Assembly (NCBI RefSeq): GCF_038419845.1
Contig: NZ_JBCAQT010000002.1
Span: 302,794 to 366,793 of the forward strand
DNA: 64,000 nucleotides
Direction of reading: 5' to 3'
From: Marinimicrobium sp038419845
GTDB lineage: Bacteria > Pseudomonadota > Gammaproteobacteria > Pseudomonadales > Cellvibrionaceae
Numbering within the stretch: the stretch's first letter is position 1; every line of letters begins with the position of its first letter. Positions 1 to 8,364 of the stretch are shown piece by piece. Made by a program: the position numbers and the translations under genes. The notes under the pieces were generated by a model that was given only the letters and a program-made list of their open reading frames with translations, had not been told where the DNA came from and searched no databases.

Positions 1-1
1 C

Positions 2-457
2 CACCTGGACTCCACCGTGGTACTGAGCCGTGACATCGCCGCCAAGGGTATCTACCCGGCGATTGATCCTCTGGACTCCACCTCTCGCCAGCTCGATCCG
101 CTGGTGATCGGCCAGGACCACTACGATGTGGCCCGTGGGGTACAGACGGTATTGCAGCGCTACAAAGAGCTGAAAGACATTATTGCCATTCTGGGTATGG
201 ACGAGCTGTCGGAAGAAGACAAGCAGACCGTGGCCCGTGCCCGTAAGATTGAGCGTTTCCTGTCCCAGCCGTTCCACGTAGCCGAAGTCTTTACCGGTTC
301 GCCCGGTATCTACGTGTCTCAGGAAGAGACCATTCGTGGCTTCAAAGGCATTCTGGCGGGTGATTACGATCACCTACCCGAGCAGGCTTTCTACATGGTA
401 GGCACCATCGACGAGGCTGTGGAAAAAGCCGAGAAGATGAAGAGCAAGAACAAGTAA
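2..457 (+). CDS. atpD: F1Fo ATP synthase subunit beta, C-terminal part (5' partial)
   Basis: The reading frame is open from the first bases of the window, so this is the last about 151 residues of the catalytic beta subunit. Visible family landmarks are YPAIDPLDSTSR, the VLQRYKELKDIIAILGMDELSEED region (helical C-terminal domain that carries the DELSEED-type segment contacting gamma/epsilon), and the terminal QPFHVAEVFTG motif. The beta subunit binds and hydrolyses or makes ATP at the membrane-peripheral F1 head. The nucleotide-binding P-loop lies upstream, outside the window. It is followed 59 bp later by atpC on the same strand, the normal end of an atp operon. An internal ATG at 17 is not the true start. 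Confidence 0.97.
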   Translation, partial: HLDSTVVLSRDIAAKGIYPAIDPLDSTSRQLDPLVIGQDHYDVARGVQTVLQRYKELKDIIAILGMDELSEEDKQTVARARKIERFLSQPFHVAEVFTGSPGIYVSQEETIRGFKGILAGDYDHLPEQAFYMVGTIDEAVEKAEKMKSKNK

Positions 458-516
458 CGCAATCCGTCAACGGCCGGGCTCGCCCGGCCACTCCCGATGA
501 ATGAAAGGGTGAGGTT

Positions 517-948
517 ATGGCAATGACGATTCACTGCGATATCGTCAGCGCCGAGCAGGAGATCTTCTCCGGCTTGGTCGAGATGGTAGTCGCTCCGGGT
601 ACCGAAGGCCCGCTGGGTATTGTGTATGGTCACGCCCCGCTGCTCACCGGTATCGAACCGGGGCCGATTCGGGTGGTCAAACAGGGCGGACAGGAAGAAA
701 TCCTCTACGTGTCTGGTGGTTATCTGGAAGTTCAGCCCTACCATGTAACGGTACTGGCCGACACGGCCCTGCGGGCCGACGATATGGACGAAGCGGCCGC
801 GCTCGAGGCTCAGGAAAAAGCCAAGAAAGCCCTGGCCAATCAGTCCGGGGAAATTGATTATTCCCGGGCGGCTCTGCAGCTGGCCGAGGCGACCGCGCAA
901 CTGCGCACTCTGCAGTCGATCCGCAAAAAGCTCGGTCGCAACAAGTAG
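517..948 (+). CDS. atpC: F1Fo ATP synthase subunit epsilon
   Basis: 143-residue protein of normal epsilon length. It begins MAMTIHCDIVSAEQEIFSG and contains the beta-sandwich hallmark GTEGPLGIVYGHAPLLTGIEPG, followed by a C-terminal helical hairpin rich in Ala, Glu and Lys (about residues 90-140) that regulates rotation of the F1 motor. A purine-rich GGGTGAGG lies just before the ATG at 517; a second in-frame ATG at 523 could also be used. It is the last gene of the atp operon: a strong intrinsic terminator follows at 986-1015. No oddities seen. Confidence 0.97.
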   Translation: MAMTIHCDIVSAEQEIFSGLVEMVVAPGTEGPLGIVYGHAPLLTGIEPGPIRVVKQGGQEEILYVSGGYLEVQPYHVTVLADTALRADDMDEAAALEAQEKAKKALANQSGEIDYSRAALQLAEATAQLRTLQSIRKKLGRNK

Positions 949-985
949 CGTTGAGTAACCCAGTTGTGTTTAGCAACAAGGTCCG

Positions 986-1015
986 AAAAAAAGGGTAGCA
1001 TAAGCTACCCTTTTT
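986..1015 (+). terminator. Rho-independent terminator of the atp operon
   Basis: A perfect 7-bp stem GGGTAGC (993-999) and GCTACCC (1004-1010) with loop ATAA, preceded by seven A and followed by five T. The flanking A and T runs extend the stem and make it potentially bidirectional. It separates atpC from glmU. Confidence 0.9.
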
Positions 1016-1057
1016 ACTATCTGTCCCACTTCACTGTTGAAGGAGCCAACCGACATC

Positions 1058-2428
1058 ATGACCGCGTCTGATCTCGATATTGTTATTCTCGCGGCGGGTA
1101 AAGGCACTCGCATGCGCTCCAACCTGCCCAAGGTGCTGCACCCCGTCGGGGGACGGCCGCTCCTGCAACATGTGGTGGACAGCGCCCGGGCGCTGGGCAG
1201 TGACCGGATCCTGGTGATTGTCGGTCACGGCGCCGAGCAGGTCGAAAAGCGCCTGGCGGCGGATGATATCCAGTTTGTCGCCCAGACCGAGCAACTCGGC
1301 ACCGGGCATGCGGTGCAACAGGCCCTGCCCCACTTCCGGGACGATGCCACGGTGCTGATTCTGTACGGGGATGTGCCCCTGACCCGAGCCGAAACCCTAC
1401 GCGATCTGGCCGACACCGTGACCGACAAGACCATCGGCCTGTTGACCGTCAATCTCCCCGACCCCGGCGCCTATGGCCGGATTCTGCGCAATGGGCAGGG
1501 GCAGGTGGAAGCGATTGTCGAGTACAAGGACGCCACCGACGAGCAACGCAAAATCAACGAGATCAACACCGGCATCATGGCCGCCAAGGCCAGTCACCTG
1601 CGCGAGTGGTTGCCCCAACTGAGCAACGACAACGCCCAGGGCGAATATTACCTCACCGATATTATCGCCATGGCGTGCCAGAGCGGCATGGGTATTCACG
1701 TGGCCCAGCCGGCGGAAGCCGAGGAAGTGGAAGGCATCAACAACCGCCAGCAGCAGGCCGCCCTGGAGCGCTATTATCAGCGCCGCCAGGCCGATGAACT
1801 GATGGTTCAGGGCGTGACGCTTCTGGATCCGGCCCGCTTCGACTGCCGGGGCCGCCTCTCCGTCGGGCGCGATGTGGTGATTGATGTGAATGGTGTGTTT
1901 GAAGGCGACGTGGTGCTGGAAGACGGCGTGCACCTGGAACCCAACTGCTACCTGAAAGACTGCGTGATCGGCGCCGGCACCCAGATCAAGGCCAACTCCG
2001 TCATTGAGGGTGCCCAGGTCGCGGCGAACTGCGCTATTGGTCCTTTCGCCCGCCTGCGCCCCGGGACCCAGCTTGCCGAGGGCGCCAAAATAGGCAACTT
2101 TGTGGAAACCAAAAAGGCGAGCATCGGAGCGGGCAGCAAGGTCAACCACCTCAGCTATATCGGCGACACCACCATGGGGGCCGGTGTGAATATCGGCGCC
2201 GGTACCATTACCTGCAATTATGATGGCGTGAACAAGTTCCGGACCGATATCGGCGACGGGGTGTTTGTCGGCTCCAACACCGCACTGGTCGCACCGGTCA
2301 AGCTGGGCAAAGAGGCGACCGTGGGGGCCGGGTCAGTGATCACCCGGGATATTCCCGATGCAGAGCTGGCGGTCGCCCGGGGCAAGCAGCGCAACATTCA
2401 GGGCTGGCAGCGGCCCACCAAAAAGTAG
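1058..2428 (+). CDS. glmU: bifunctional UDP-GlcNAc pyrophosphorylase / GlcN-1-P acetyltransferase
   Basis: Cytoplasmic enzyme making UDP-N-acetylglucosamine from glucosamine-1-phosphate, acetyl-CoA and UTP, for peptidoglycan and lipopolysaccharide. The N-terminal uridyltransferase domain shows VILAAGKGTRMRSNLPKVLH; the C-terminal half is a left-handed beta-helix acetyltransferase with hexapeptide repeats and FVETKKASIGAGSKVNHLSY, GAGTITCNYDG and a GSNTALVAPV segment. I chose ATG 1058: AAGGAG ends 12 bases upstream and the resulting 456 residues match the usual GlmU length, whereas an in-frame TTG at 1037 would start on top of the ribosome binding site. The position after the atp operon and ahead of deoR-glmS is a conserved arrangement in this group. 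Confidence 0.97.
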   Translation: MTASDLDIVILAAGKGTRMRSNLPKVLHPVGGRPLLQHVVDSARALGSDRILVIVGHGAEQVEKRLAADDIQFVAQTEQLGTGHAVQQALPHFRDDATVLILYGDVPLTRAETLRDLADTVTDKTIGLLTVNLPDPGAYGRILRNGQGQVEAIVEYKDATDEQRKINEINTGIMAAKASHLREWLPQLSNDNAQGEYYLTDIIAMACQSGMGIHVAQPAEAEEVEGINNRQQQAALERYYQRRQADELMVQGVTLLDPARFDCRGRLSVGRDVVIDVNGVFEGDVVLEDGVHLEPNCYLKDCVIGAGTQIKANSVIEGAQVAANCAIGPFARLRPGTQLAEGAKIGNFVETKKASIGAGSKVNHLSYIGDTTMGAGVNIGAGTITCNYDGVNKFRTDIGDGVFVGSNTALVAPVKLGKEATVGAGSVITRDIPDAELAVARGKQRNIQGWQRPTKK

Positions 2429-2450
2429 GGGCCTGTGTAGAACACTGAAC

Positions 2451-2472
2451 CCGGCGATGATCATAACGCCGG
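2451..2472. terminator. possible weak hairpin between convergent glmU and the STAND regulator
   Basis: CCGGCG and CGCCGG arms (2451-2456, 2467-2472) enclose ATGATCATAA, itself nearly palindromic. It lies in the 50-bp gap between two converging genes, where a shared terminator is expected, but no T-run follows on either strand, so the call is weak. Confidence 0.3.
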
Positions 2473-2478
2473 TCGACG

Positions 2479-4440
2479 TCAAATCCGGGCCCGGGAGCGC
2501 CAACGATATCCCACGCCCGTAACGGTTTCCAGCTGTTTGGCGTGGGGGCCGAGCTTGCGGCGCAGGCTGCGCACGACGGTGTCCACCACATTGCTGCCGC
2601 CGAAGTAGCGCGTGTCCCAGACATGGCGCAGCAGATCGGTGCGTGATACGGCCCGCCCCTCCCGCTCACTCAGGTATTTGATGACGCCGAATTCCAGGGG
2701 AGTCAGTGCGGCCCGGCCGCCGTCCACCACCAGCTCCCGTGCTTCCGGGTCCAGAAACGAGCGGTGCACTATGCCCAGCTCCGAAGCGGCCAGCGTCGCC
2801 AACCAACCGTCCACCGATCTCGGACCGAAATCCAGTACGGCACTGTGGTAGGTTACCCCGTCCAGCGTCACGGCCTTATCGTCCAACACCTCAAAACCCA
2901 GGCGGCTGGCCACCGGGGCATAAGTGGGCAGATCCACAACGGTAAGGTACACGCGCCGCAGTCCCGGGCGCAGCTCCATGTAGGCGCGTTTCAGATCGAG
3001 CCAGATGGCGGCCTGGACCTCCGAGGGTCCTTCGCCCGCGTCCCGGCTCAACCAACGACGGCAGAACAGGGCCTGTTGGCCTTCCGGTAACGGACTGCTT
3101 CTCAGATGCTCGCGCCACCGGGCGGTGATCGGATCCTCTTCAAGCCAGCCCGGTTCCATCTGACTGCTGATAAACTTGCAGCACAGGCCCAGCACCTGCT
3201 CGTCCCGCCCTCTGGCCACTGAAAAGGCATCCGGTCTTCGGCGCCACCAGTGCAACAGCGGGGCGGCGGCCTCCTCCCCTTCCCAGGTCTGAATAATGTC
3301 GCGAATGATGTCAGTGTCTGTGCCCCGGGCCGGTTCGACGGCAAGACTGTGGGTACCGCTGGGGAAAAAAGCCTCCCGCACCACCGGGTTTTCAATCAGA
3401 TAGAGCATGTCAGCGGTGTAGCGCCACAGCTCGCCCCGCCCTACTTCTCCTGTCTCCTCGAGCAGTCGTTGCCAGGCGGCTTTCTGGTATCCCAGAAAGC
3501 CGCAGGGGTCGCTGGCCCGCAGGGATTGGGCGATGGCCTCGCGCACGGCGTCGTGAATCAGAAGCCCGTCGTCGGCGACATCCACAAACGGCAGGGCCCG
3601 CAGGCGATCGTAGGCATCCCGGGGCGCCAGGTCCGGGAGCAGGGCGCGCAACAGAGACACGGTCACCCGTCGCACCGCCGTGCAGGCTTCCAGGGCGCGG
3701 CGGGTCATGGGGTCTTTCACGTCGGCCAGGAACATCTGGGTGAGTTCTTCCAGCGCCTGCTGCAGGCTGAGTTCTTCAAAGGCGAGATCGGGTCTCTCAA
3801 CATAGGCGGAGGCGGCCAGATGCAGAGCCAGGGGGTGGCCGTGGACGGCGTGGGCAATACGGGTCGCGGCCTTTTCGGGCACGCTGAAGTGCCTGAGCAG
3901 GTCGATGGCTTCGATCTCATTCAAGGGACCGAGGGCCATGGCGCGAAAACGCCCCTGGGAACCGCCAGCGGTGCGCCAGGCGGCCAGGGGTCGCTCGCGG
4001 CCCAGACAAAATAAACGCACCGATTCGGGGAGTGCGGGCACCAGCGTCTGCCGCAGCCAGGTATCCATCAGGCGGTAAACCTCGTAGGTGTCGAGCACCA
4101 GTATGACTTCTGGACCCAGGTTACCGAGGCGCCGAGTGGCCTCTTGAAGATCGTCGGCCGGTGAGCCGATGGCGGCAACGAGCTCCCGGAAAAAACCGGC
4201 TGGCGTGGGTTCCATCGTCCGGCAGTCGAGTTTCAAAAGTGTGGCACCGGCGGCGCGCGCTTGCGTGGCGAACACGTCCAGGAGATGGCTTTTGCCGATT
4301 CCGGCGATCCCATAGAGGTGCATGACCCGGGGGCCATCGGGCTCAAGCAGGGTCTTCAGAGCCGCCAGTTCCTCCCGTCGGCCGGCAAATCCCCGGATCG
4401 CCGTGGGCGCCGACGACTTTTCAGTTGGGTGCGATTGCAT
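2479..4440 (-). CDS. STAND/AAA-type ATPase transcriptional regulator with C-terminal OmpR-like winged helix and GNAT-like middle
   Basis: 653 residues. Residues about 16-210 are a STAND/NB-ARC-like ATPase: GFAGRREEL start, Walker A GIAGIGKS (44-51), Walker B VILVLDTYE (112-120), and the GHPLALHLA helix typical of this class (about 201-209). Residues about 365-540 resemble a GNAT fold: a beta hairpin around FSVARGRDEQVLGLCC, then RDAGEGPSEVQAAIWLDL and ASRLGFEVLDD. Residues about 575-650 are a winged helix of the response-regulator type (LTPLEFGVIKYLSE, VDTVVRSLRRKLG, ETVTGVGYRW). I infer a signal-integrating regulator that needs nucleotide binding. No receiver domain is present. It is divergent from the DUF1326-DUF2182 genes, which are its obvious candidate targets. 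The GNAT assignment is by eye only. Confidence 0.8.
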   Translation of the reverse strand: MQSHPTEKSSAPTAIRGFAGRREELAALKTLLEPDGPRVMHLYGIAGIGKSHLLDVFATQARAAGATLLKLDCRTMEPTPAGFFRELVAAIGSPADDLQEATRRLGNLGPEVILVLDTYEVYRLMDTWLRQTLVPALPESVRLFCLGRERPLAAWRTAGGSQGRFRAMALGPLNEIEAIDLLRHFSVPEKAATRIAHAVHGHPLALHLAASAYVERPDLAFEELSLQQALEELTQMFLADVKDPMTRRALEACTAVRRVTVSLLRALLPDLAPRDAYDRLRALPFVDVADDGLLIHDAVREAIAQSLRASDPCGFLGYQKAAWQRLLEETGEVGRGELWRYTADMLYLIENPVVREAFFPSGTHSLAVEPARGTDTDIIRDIIQTWEGEEAAAPLLHWWRRRPDAFSVARGRDEQVLGLCCKFISSQMEPGWLEEDPITARWREHLRSSPLPEGQQALFCRRWLSRDAGEGPSEVQAAIWLDLKRAYMELRPGLRRVYLTVVDLPTYAPVASRLGFEVLDDKAVTLDGVTYHSAVLDFGPRSVDGWLATLAASELGIVHRSFLDPEARELVVDGGRAALTPLEFGVIKYLSEREGRAVSRTDLLRHVWDTRYFGGSNVVDTVVRSLRRKLGPHAKQLETVTGVGYRWRSRARI

Positions 4441-4607
4441 AACCAGTCCCTCCGTTATCCTGATGATACTCCTGCGGCCGCTTCAGTACAGGGCTATTCC
4501 CATCCGCAGGGGCGCAATCCTCACACCATTCTCATCTTCTCGTCATTCCCGTCCGGTGCTCCGCGCTTATAGTGAATACTGCCGTTCAAAACAGAGGAGG
4601 ACTCACC

Positions 4608-5216
4608 ATGACAAGCGCAAACTGGACACTCGACGGTCACTATCTGGAAAGCTGTACCTGCCGGGAGGTCTGCCCCTGCCTGCATCTGGGCCACCCCACC
4701 GAGGGTACCTGCACCGGACTGGTGGCCTGGCATATCGACAAGGGGGCTTACGGCGACACACCTCTGGACGGGCTGAATGTCGTTGTCGCCCTGCACACCC
4801 CGGGTGCCATGGCCGATGGCAACTGGAAGGTGGTGCTCTATCTGGACGAATCGGGCAGCGAATCACAACGCCAGGCGCTGGGGACCATATTCGGCGGCGA
4901 GGCCGGGGGCCATCCCGCCGTGCTGGCGTCGTTCATCGCGGAAGTTCTGGGTGTGGAGTACGTTCCCATCCACTATCAGAGCGATGAACGGGGCGTGCGT
5001 CTGAACGTCGGTGAGACCGCCGGCGCTGTCGTCCACGCCAATGAGGGGCCGGATAGCGAGCCGGTCACGCTGCACAACCATCCGTTCCCGGTGGCGCCCG
5101 GTAAACCTCTCGTGCTGGCAACCTCCGAGTCTCTCCGCCACCGGGCCTATGGCCTGGAGCTGGATACCGCCCGGCGTACCGCCGCCTATTCGGCCTTCAG
5201 CTACAGCGGACCTTGA
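4608..5216 (+). CDS. DUF1326 family protein
   Basis: 202 residues from ATG 4608, chosen because GAGGAGG lies just upstream; an in-frame GTG at 4572 has no such site. The N-terminus carries the DUF1326 Cys signature LESCTCREVCPCLH with a further Cys at GTCTG, a likely metal- or thiol-active cluster; the rest is beta-rich (LYLDESGS, IFGGEAGGHPAVLASF). Function is not established as far as I know. The gene is followed 15 bp after its stop by a DUF2182 membrane protein, and these two families are often neighbours, so I infer they form a membrane-associated, possibly metal-handling unit. No signal peptide is visible, so the protein appears cytoplasmic. Confidence 0.8.
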   Translation: MTSANWTLDGHYLESCTCREVCPCLHLGHPTEGTCTGLVAWHIDKGAYGDTPLDGLNVVVALHTPGAMADGNWKVVLYLDESGSESQRQALGTIFGGEAGGHPAVLASFIAEVLGVEYVPIHYQSDERGVRLNVGETAGAVVHANEGPDSEPVTLHNHPFPVAPGKPLVLATSESLRHRAYGLELDTARRTAAYSAFSYSGP

Positions 5217-5231
5217 GAGGAGGCTCGCACG

Positions 5232-6125
5232 ATGATTCAGACTAGCGCTCAGGCCTACCGGCGCGATCGGTGGCTGGTGCTGCTGGGCATGGCGGTGCTC
5301 ATTCTGTTGAGCTGGGCCTATCTGGCCAACGCCGCCAGGCCCGTGGATCAAATGATGGCGATGCCTGTCTCGCCGCCCTGGGACGCCGGTCTGCTGGTGC
5401 TCAGCCTGGTAATGTGGAGCATCATGATGATCGCAATGATGCTGCCCACCGCCACGCCCATGGTTCTGGGTTTCACCCGGGTGCAGCATAGCCGCGAACC
5501 TTCGGGCCGGGCGGTGGGGCTGACCTGGCTGTTTGTCGCCGGCTATCTGCTGGCCTGGATCGGGTTCGCTCTTGTGGCTGCCATGGCACAATGGGCGTTT
5601 TACAGTCTGGGCGTCATGAGTTCATCCATGGGGAGCGCTACCCCCGTTCTGGGTGGTGTTCTGTTGATGGGCGCGGGCCTGTTTCAGTGGAGCGGGCTCA
5701 AGGATGCCTGCCTGACCCAGTGCCAGTCGCCCCTGAATTTTCTGCTCAATCAATGGCGCCCCGGAGGCCGGGGCGCGCTGATCATGGGTCTGCGACACGG
5801 GCTGTTCTGTATCGGCTGCTGCTGGTTGCTGATGCTGCTGATGTTTGTGGGCGGCGTCATGAACCTGATCTGGATGGTGGCCATTACGGTGTATGTTCTG
5901 GCCGAAAAACTCTTGCCGTGGATGCGTCGGTATGGACGCGTGGTGGGTCTCTTGCTGGTGGCTTCGGGCATTCTGTTGCTTTACGGCGGGCCCGCGTCAG
6001 ATAATTTATCCTTGGGAGCGGAGCCAGCCCCCTTGTCCGTTCGGTTATCGATGGACTACTGTGAACCTGATTACGGTTCCGCGGGAGCCTCGGGCGCTCT
6101 CTGCGTTGACCTTTTGCTCCATTAA
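5232..6125 (+). CDS. DUF2182 family predicted metal-binding membrane protein
   Basis: 297-residue integral membrane protein with about seven hydrophobic segments. The family signature is clear: MWSIMMIAMMLPTATPMVL (about residues 60-80), rich in Met, and later GLRHGLFCIGCCWLLMLLMFVGGVMNLIWM with His, Cys and Met in a membrane setting, suggesting copper or another soft metal. A good ribosome binding site (GAGAGGAGG) precedes ATG 5232, 15 bp after the DUF1326 stop, so the two are co-transcribed. The last 40 or so residues (from about SDNLSLGAEP) are not hydrophobic and look unlike the family end; they may be a lineage-specific tail or the result of a frameshift. Function unknown. Confidence 0.8.
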   Translation: MIQTSAQAYRRDRWLVLLGMAVLILLSWAYLANAARPVDQMMAMPVSPPWDAGLLVLSLVMWSIMMIAMMLPTATPMVLGFTRVQHSREPSGRAVGLTWLFVAGYLLAWIGFALVAAMAQWAFYSLGVMSSSMGSATPVLGGVLLMGAGLFQWSGLKDACLTQCQSPLNFLLNQWRPGGRGALIMGLRHGLFCIGCCWLLMLLMFVGGVMNLIWMVAITVYVLAEKLLPWMRRYGRVVGLLLVASGILLLYGGPASDNLSLGAEPAPLSVRLSMDYCEPDYGSAGASGALCVDLLLH

Positions 6126-6170
6126 TTGGGGCCAACAGAAAACAATAACCTTAATTAAAGGGACCTCATT

Positions 6171-7628
6171 ATGACTGGATTTTTCAGTCGTCCATGGAAA
6201 AGCCTGGGCCGATTGTTGCTACTGCTGCTCGCGGTTCTGGTTGTGGTAAGCGTTTATCACATCTACAAACCTCTTCCACCAGGGCTCGATTTTCAGGGTC
6301 CGGCCCGTCCCGTCAGGGATGTGCGTTTTCTGGCCGATATTACCTATACCGATGCGGCCGGCGAGCGTCGGACCGAACAACACGTATTCGATGAAGTCTT
6401 CGACATGATCGATCGCGCCGAGCGATTCATTCTGGTGGACATGTTTCTGTTCAATGACTTTCAGGGCGAAGTGCCGGAAACCCACCGGCGATTGTCCACT
6501 GAGCTGACCGATCGGCTGATTCGACAAAAACGCGAGCATCCGGGGATGGAAGTCCGGGTCATCACCGATCCCATCAATACAGTGTATGGCGGCCGACCGG
6601 CGGAGCACCTGGAGCGCCTTGAGGCGGCCGGGATCAGCGTCACGCTGACCGACCTGACCCGCTTGCGCGACAGTAACCCTCTGTATTCCGGTTTCTGGCG
6701 TTTATTGGTGCAGCCTTGGGGCAACAGCCGCGAGGGCTGGCTGCCCAACCCTTTTGGTGAGGGTGAGGTGTCGCTGCGCAGTTATCTCGCCCTGCTGAAC
6801 TTCAAGGCCAATCACCGCAAACTGATCATCGCTGATCAGGGCAAAGACTATGTCGCTCTGGTGACCTCCGCCAATCCTCACGACGGCAGTAGTGCCCACG
6901 GCAACGTCGCCCTGCGCTTCGACGGTCCGGCTGTGGCCGATCTGTTGCAGAGCGAACAGGCGGTACTGAAATTCTCCGGCGGACCCGGAGTACAGGAAGC
7001 CCTGCCCCCGCCCGGGAAAATCAACCAGGCTTCGACCGACTCTCTGTCGTTGCTGGTTCTGACCGAACGGGCCGTGGAGCGAGTTCTGCTTGATATGATA
7101 GAGCGAGTGGAAGCGGGCGACCGGCTGGATCTGGCGGTGTTCTATCTGTCTGACCGGGACATCGTTCAGGCGCTGTTGCGTGCGCGGGAGCGCGGGGCCC
7201 AACTGCGCGTGCTGCTCGACCCCAACAAGGACGCCTTCGGGCGCATCAAGGACGGTGTTCCCAACCGGCCGGTGGCCCACGAATTGGCGCAGGGCGGTAT
7301 CGATATCCGCTGGTGCGCCACCACCGGCGAGCAGTGTCATGCCAAGTGGCTGCAGGCCCGCTACGCCGACGGCCGCGCGGCCATGATCCTGGGCTCGAGC
7401 AACTTCACCCGCCGGAACCTGCACAATCTGAATCTGGAAACCGGTGTGCGGCTGGCGGGGCCGGCCGATGCCGAGTCCATGCTGGCCGCCACCGACTGGT
7501 TTGAGCGGCGCTGGCACAACCGTGAAAACCGACAGTTCAGTGTCGATTATCCGGTCTATGCCGATTCAAGCCTGTGGCTGCGTCTGAAATATCGGGTGAT
7601 GGAGGCCACGGGTCTGAGTACGTTCTAA
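6171..7628 (+). CDS. phospholipase D-like / cardiolipin synthase-like membrane-anchored protein
   Basis: 485 residues with an N-terminal membrane segment (about 12-30) and the rest presumably periplasmic. Two PLD catalytic motifs are visible: NHRKLIIAD with H215 and K217, followed by SANPHDGSSAHGN, and CHAKWLQ with H390 and K392, followed by GSSNFTRRNLHNLNLE. The first copy lacks the usual spacing to a clean second Asp/Asn but both H-K pairs are intact, so the enzyme is probably active. Members of this superfamily transfer phosphatidyl groups or cleave phosphodiesters; the substrate here is unknown. It starts 45 bp after the DUF2182 gene on the same strand and may share its transcript. Confidence 0.8.
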   Translation: MTGFFSRPWKSLGRLLLLLLAVLVVVSVYHIYKPLPPGLDFQGPARPVRDVRFLADITYTDAAGERRTEQHVFDEVFDMIDRAERFILVDMFLFNDFQGEVPETHRRLSTELTDRLIRQKREHPGMEVRVITDPINTVYGGRPAEHLERLEAAGISVTLTDLTRLRDSNPLYSGFWRLLVQPWGNSREGWLPNPFGEGEVSLRSYLALLNFKANHRKLIIADQGKDYVALVTSANPHDGSSAHGNVALRFDGPAVADLLQSEQAVLKFSGGPGVQEALPPPGKINQASTDSLSLLVLTERAVERVLLDMIERVEAGDRLDLAVFYLSDRDIVQALLRARERGAQLRVLLDPNKDAFGRIKDGVPNRPVAHELAQGGIDIRWCATTGEQCHAKWLQARYADGRAAMILGSSNFTRRNLHNLNLETGVRLAGPADAESMLAATDWFERRWHNRENRQFSVDYPVYADSSLWLRLKYRVMEATGLSTF

Positions 7629-7751
7629 CCATTCCGGCACTCCCCACTGATCACCCGGGCGGCTTGCTGAATAGCGCGGGTTGTCTGATTGCTATTTGGG
7701 CGGCGCGGTTGCACACTGGAGAGCGCACACCCAACAAAAAAGGATTCGACC

Positions 7752-7895
7752 ATGACTCTCCATCTCTCGCTGATTCCCGTGCTGTCGATTATTGCCGGCA
7801 TTCTGATTCTGGTGCAGCCCAAGTTGTTGAACTACGTGGTCGCCATCTACCTGATCGTCATCGGCGTCATCCAGATCTTCGGGCTGCAGATTTAG
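7752..7895 (+). CDS. DUF3096 family small membrane protein
   Basis: 47 residues, nearly all hydrophobic, in two short transmembrane helices: LIPVLSIIAGILILVQP and LLNYVVAIYLIVIGVIQIFGL, joined by the PKLLNYVVA turn that is characteristic of DUF3096. ATG 7752 is preceded by AAAAAAGGA. Small proteins of this family are widespread in Proteobacteria and of unknown function. It lies 123 bp after the PLD-like gene and its stop is 4 bp from the end of the converging helical protein gene. Confidence 0.85.
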   Translation: MTLHLSLIPVLSIIAGILILVQPKLLNYVVAIYLIVIGVIQIFGLQI

Positions 7896-7899
7896 TTCA

Positions 7900-8364
7900 T
7901 CAGAACTCCTGAGACCGGCCGGATTCAAAGCTGAGTAACTTCGCCTTGGTGGTCTCCAGTTCGAGCAACTGCGCGAGCACCTCTTTTGCGGTCTCGTTTT
8001 CCGCGCGCTCGTGCAGGTGGGTGTACAGATCGATCAACTGGTCGTGGAACTGACCCATCTCCTGCTCAATTTCCGAAGTGTCCATGTTCGCAAAGGGGGT
8101 CTCGGCCGGGTCCAGGTGAATCACCCGATGACGATCGGTGTATTCGTAAAACCAGGTGTCCAGTGAGCCCAGGTCGGATTTTTTCTGGAAGGTCTCAAGA
8201 GTCCGGGCGAGCCTCTCTTCATGTTCGGCCAGGTAATTCAGTAGCATCTGACTTCGTTCCGACGCGTTGTCGTCGGCGCTCTGACTGAGGTGTTGGCCCA
8301 GCTCCCGATGCAACTGTCGGGTAACGTCCAGAATATCGTGCATGGTTTCGGGAATCATGGCCAT
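7900..8364 (-). CDS. hypothetical all-helical protein, possibly ferritin-like
   Basis: 154 residues, no signal peptide, predicted by eye to be four amphipathic helices: LDVTRQLHRELGQHL, MLLNYLAEHEERLARTLETF, EIEQEMGQFHDQLIDLYTHLHE and ETAKEVLAQLLELETTKAKLL. His and Glu residues recur on the helices (HEERLAR, ELETTKAKLL), which would fit a ferritin-like or hemerythrin-like metal bundle, but I cannot identify a complete ligand set. AGGAG precedes the ATG at 8364 by about nine bases. It is transcribed divergently from the DeoR regulator. I do not recognise a named family. Confidence 0.6.
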   Translation of the reverse strand: MAMIPETMHDILDVTRQLHRELGQHLSQSADDNASERSQMLLNYLAEHEERLARTLETFQKKSDLGSLDTWFYEYTDRHRVIHLDPAETPFANMDTSEIEQEMGQFHDQLIDLYTHLHERAENETAKEVLAQLLELETTKAKLLSFESGRSQEF

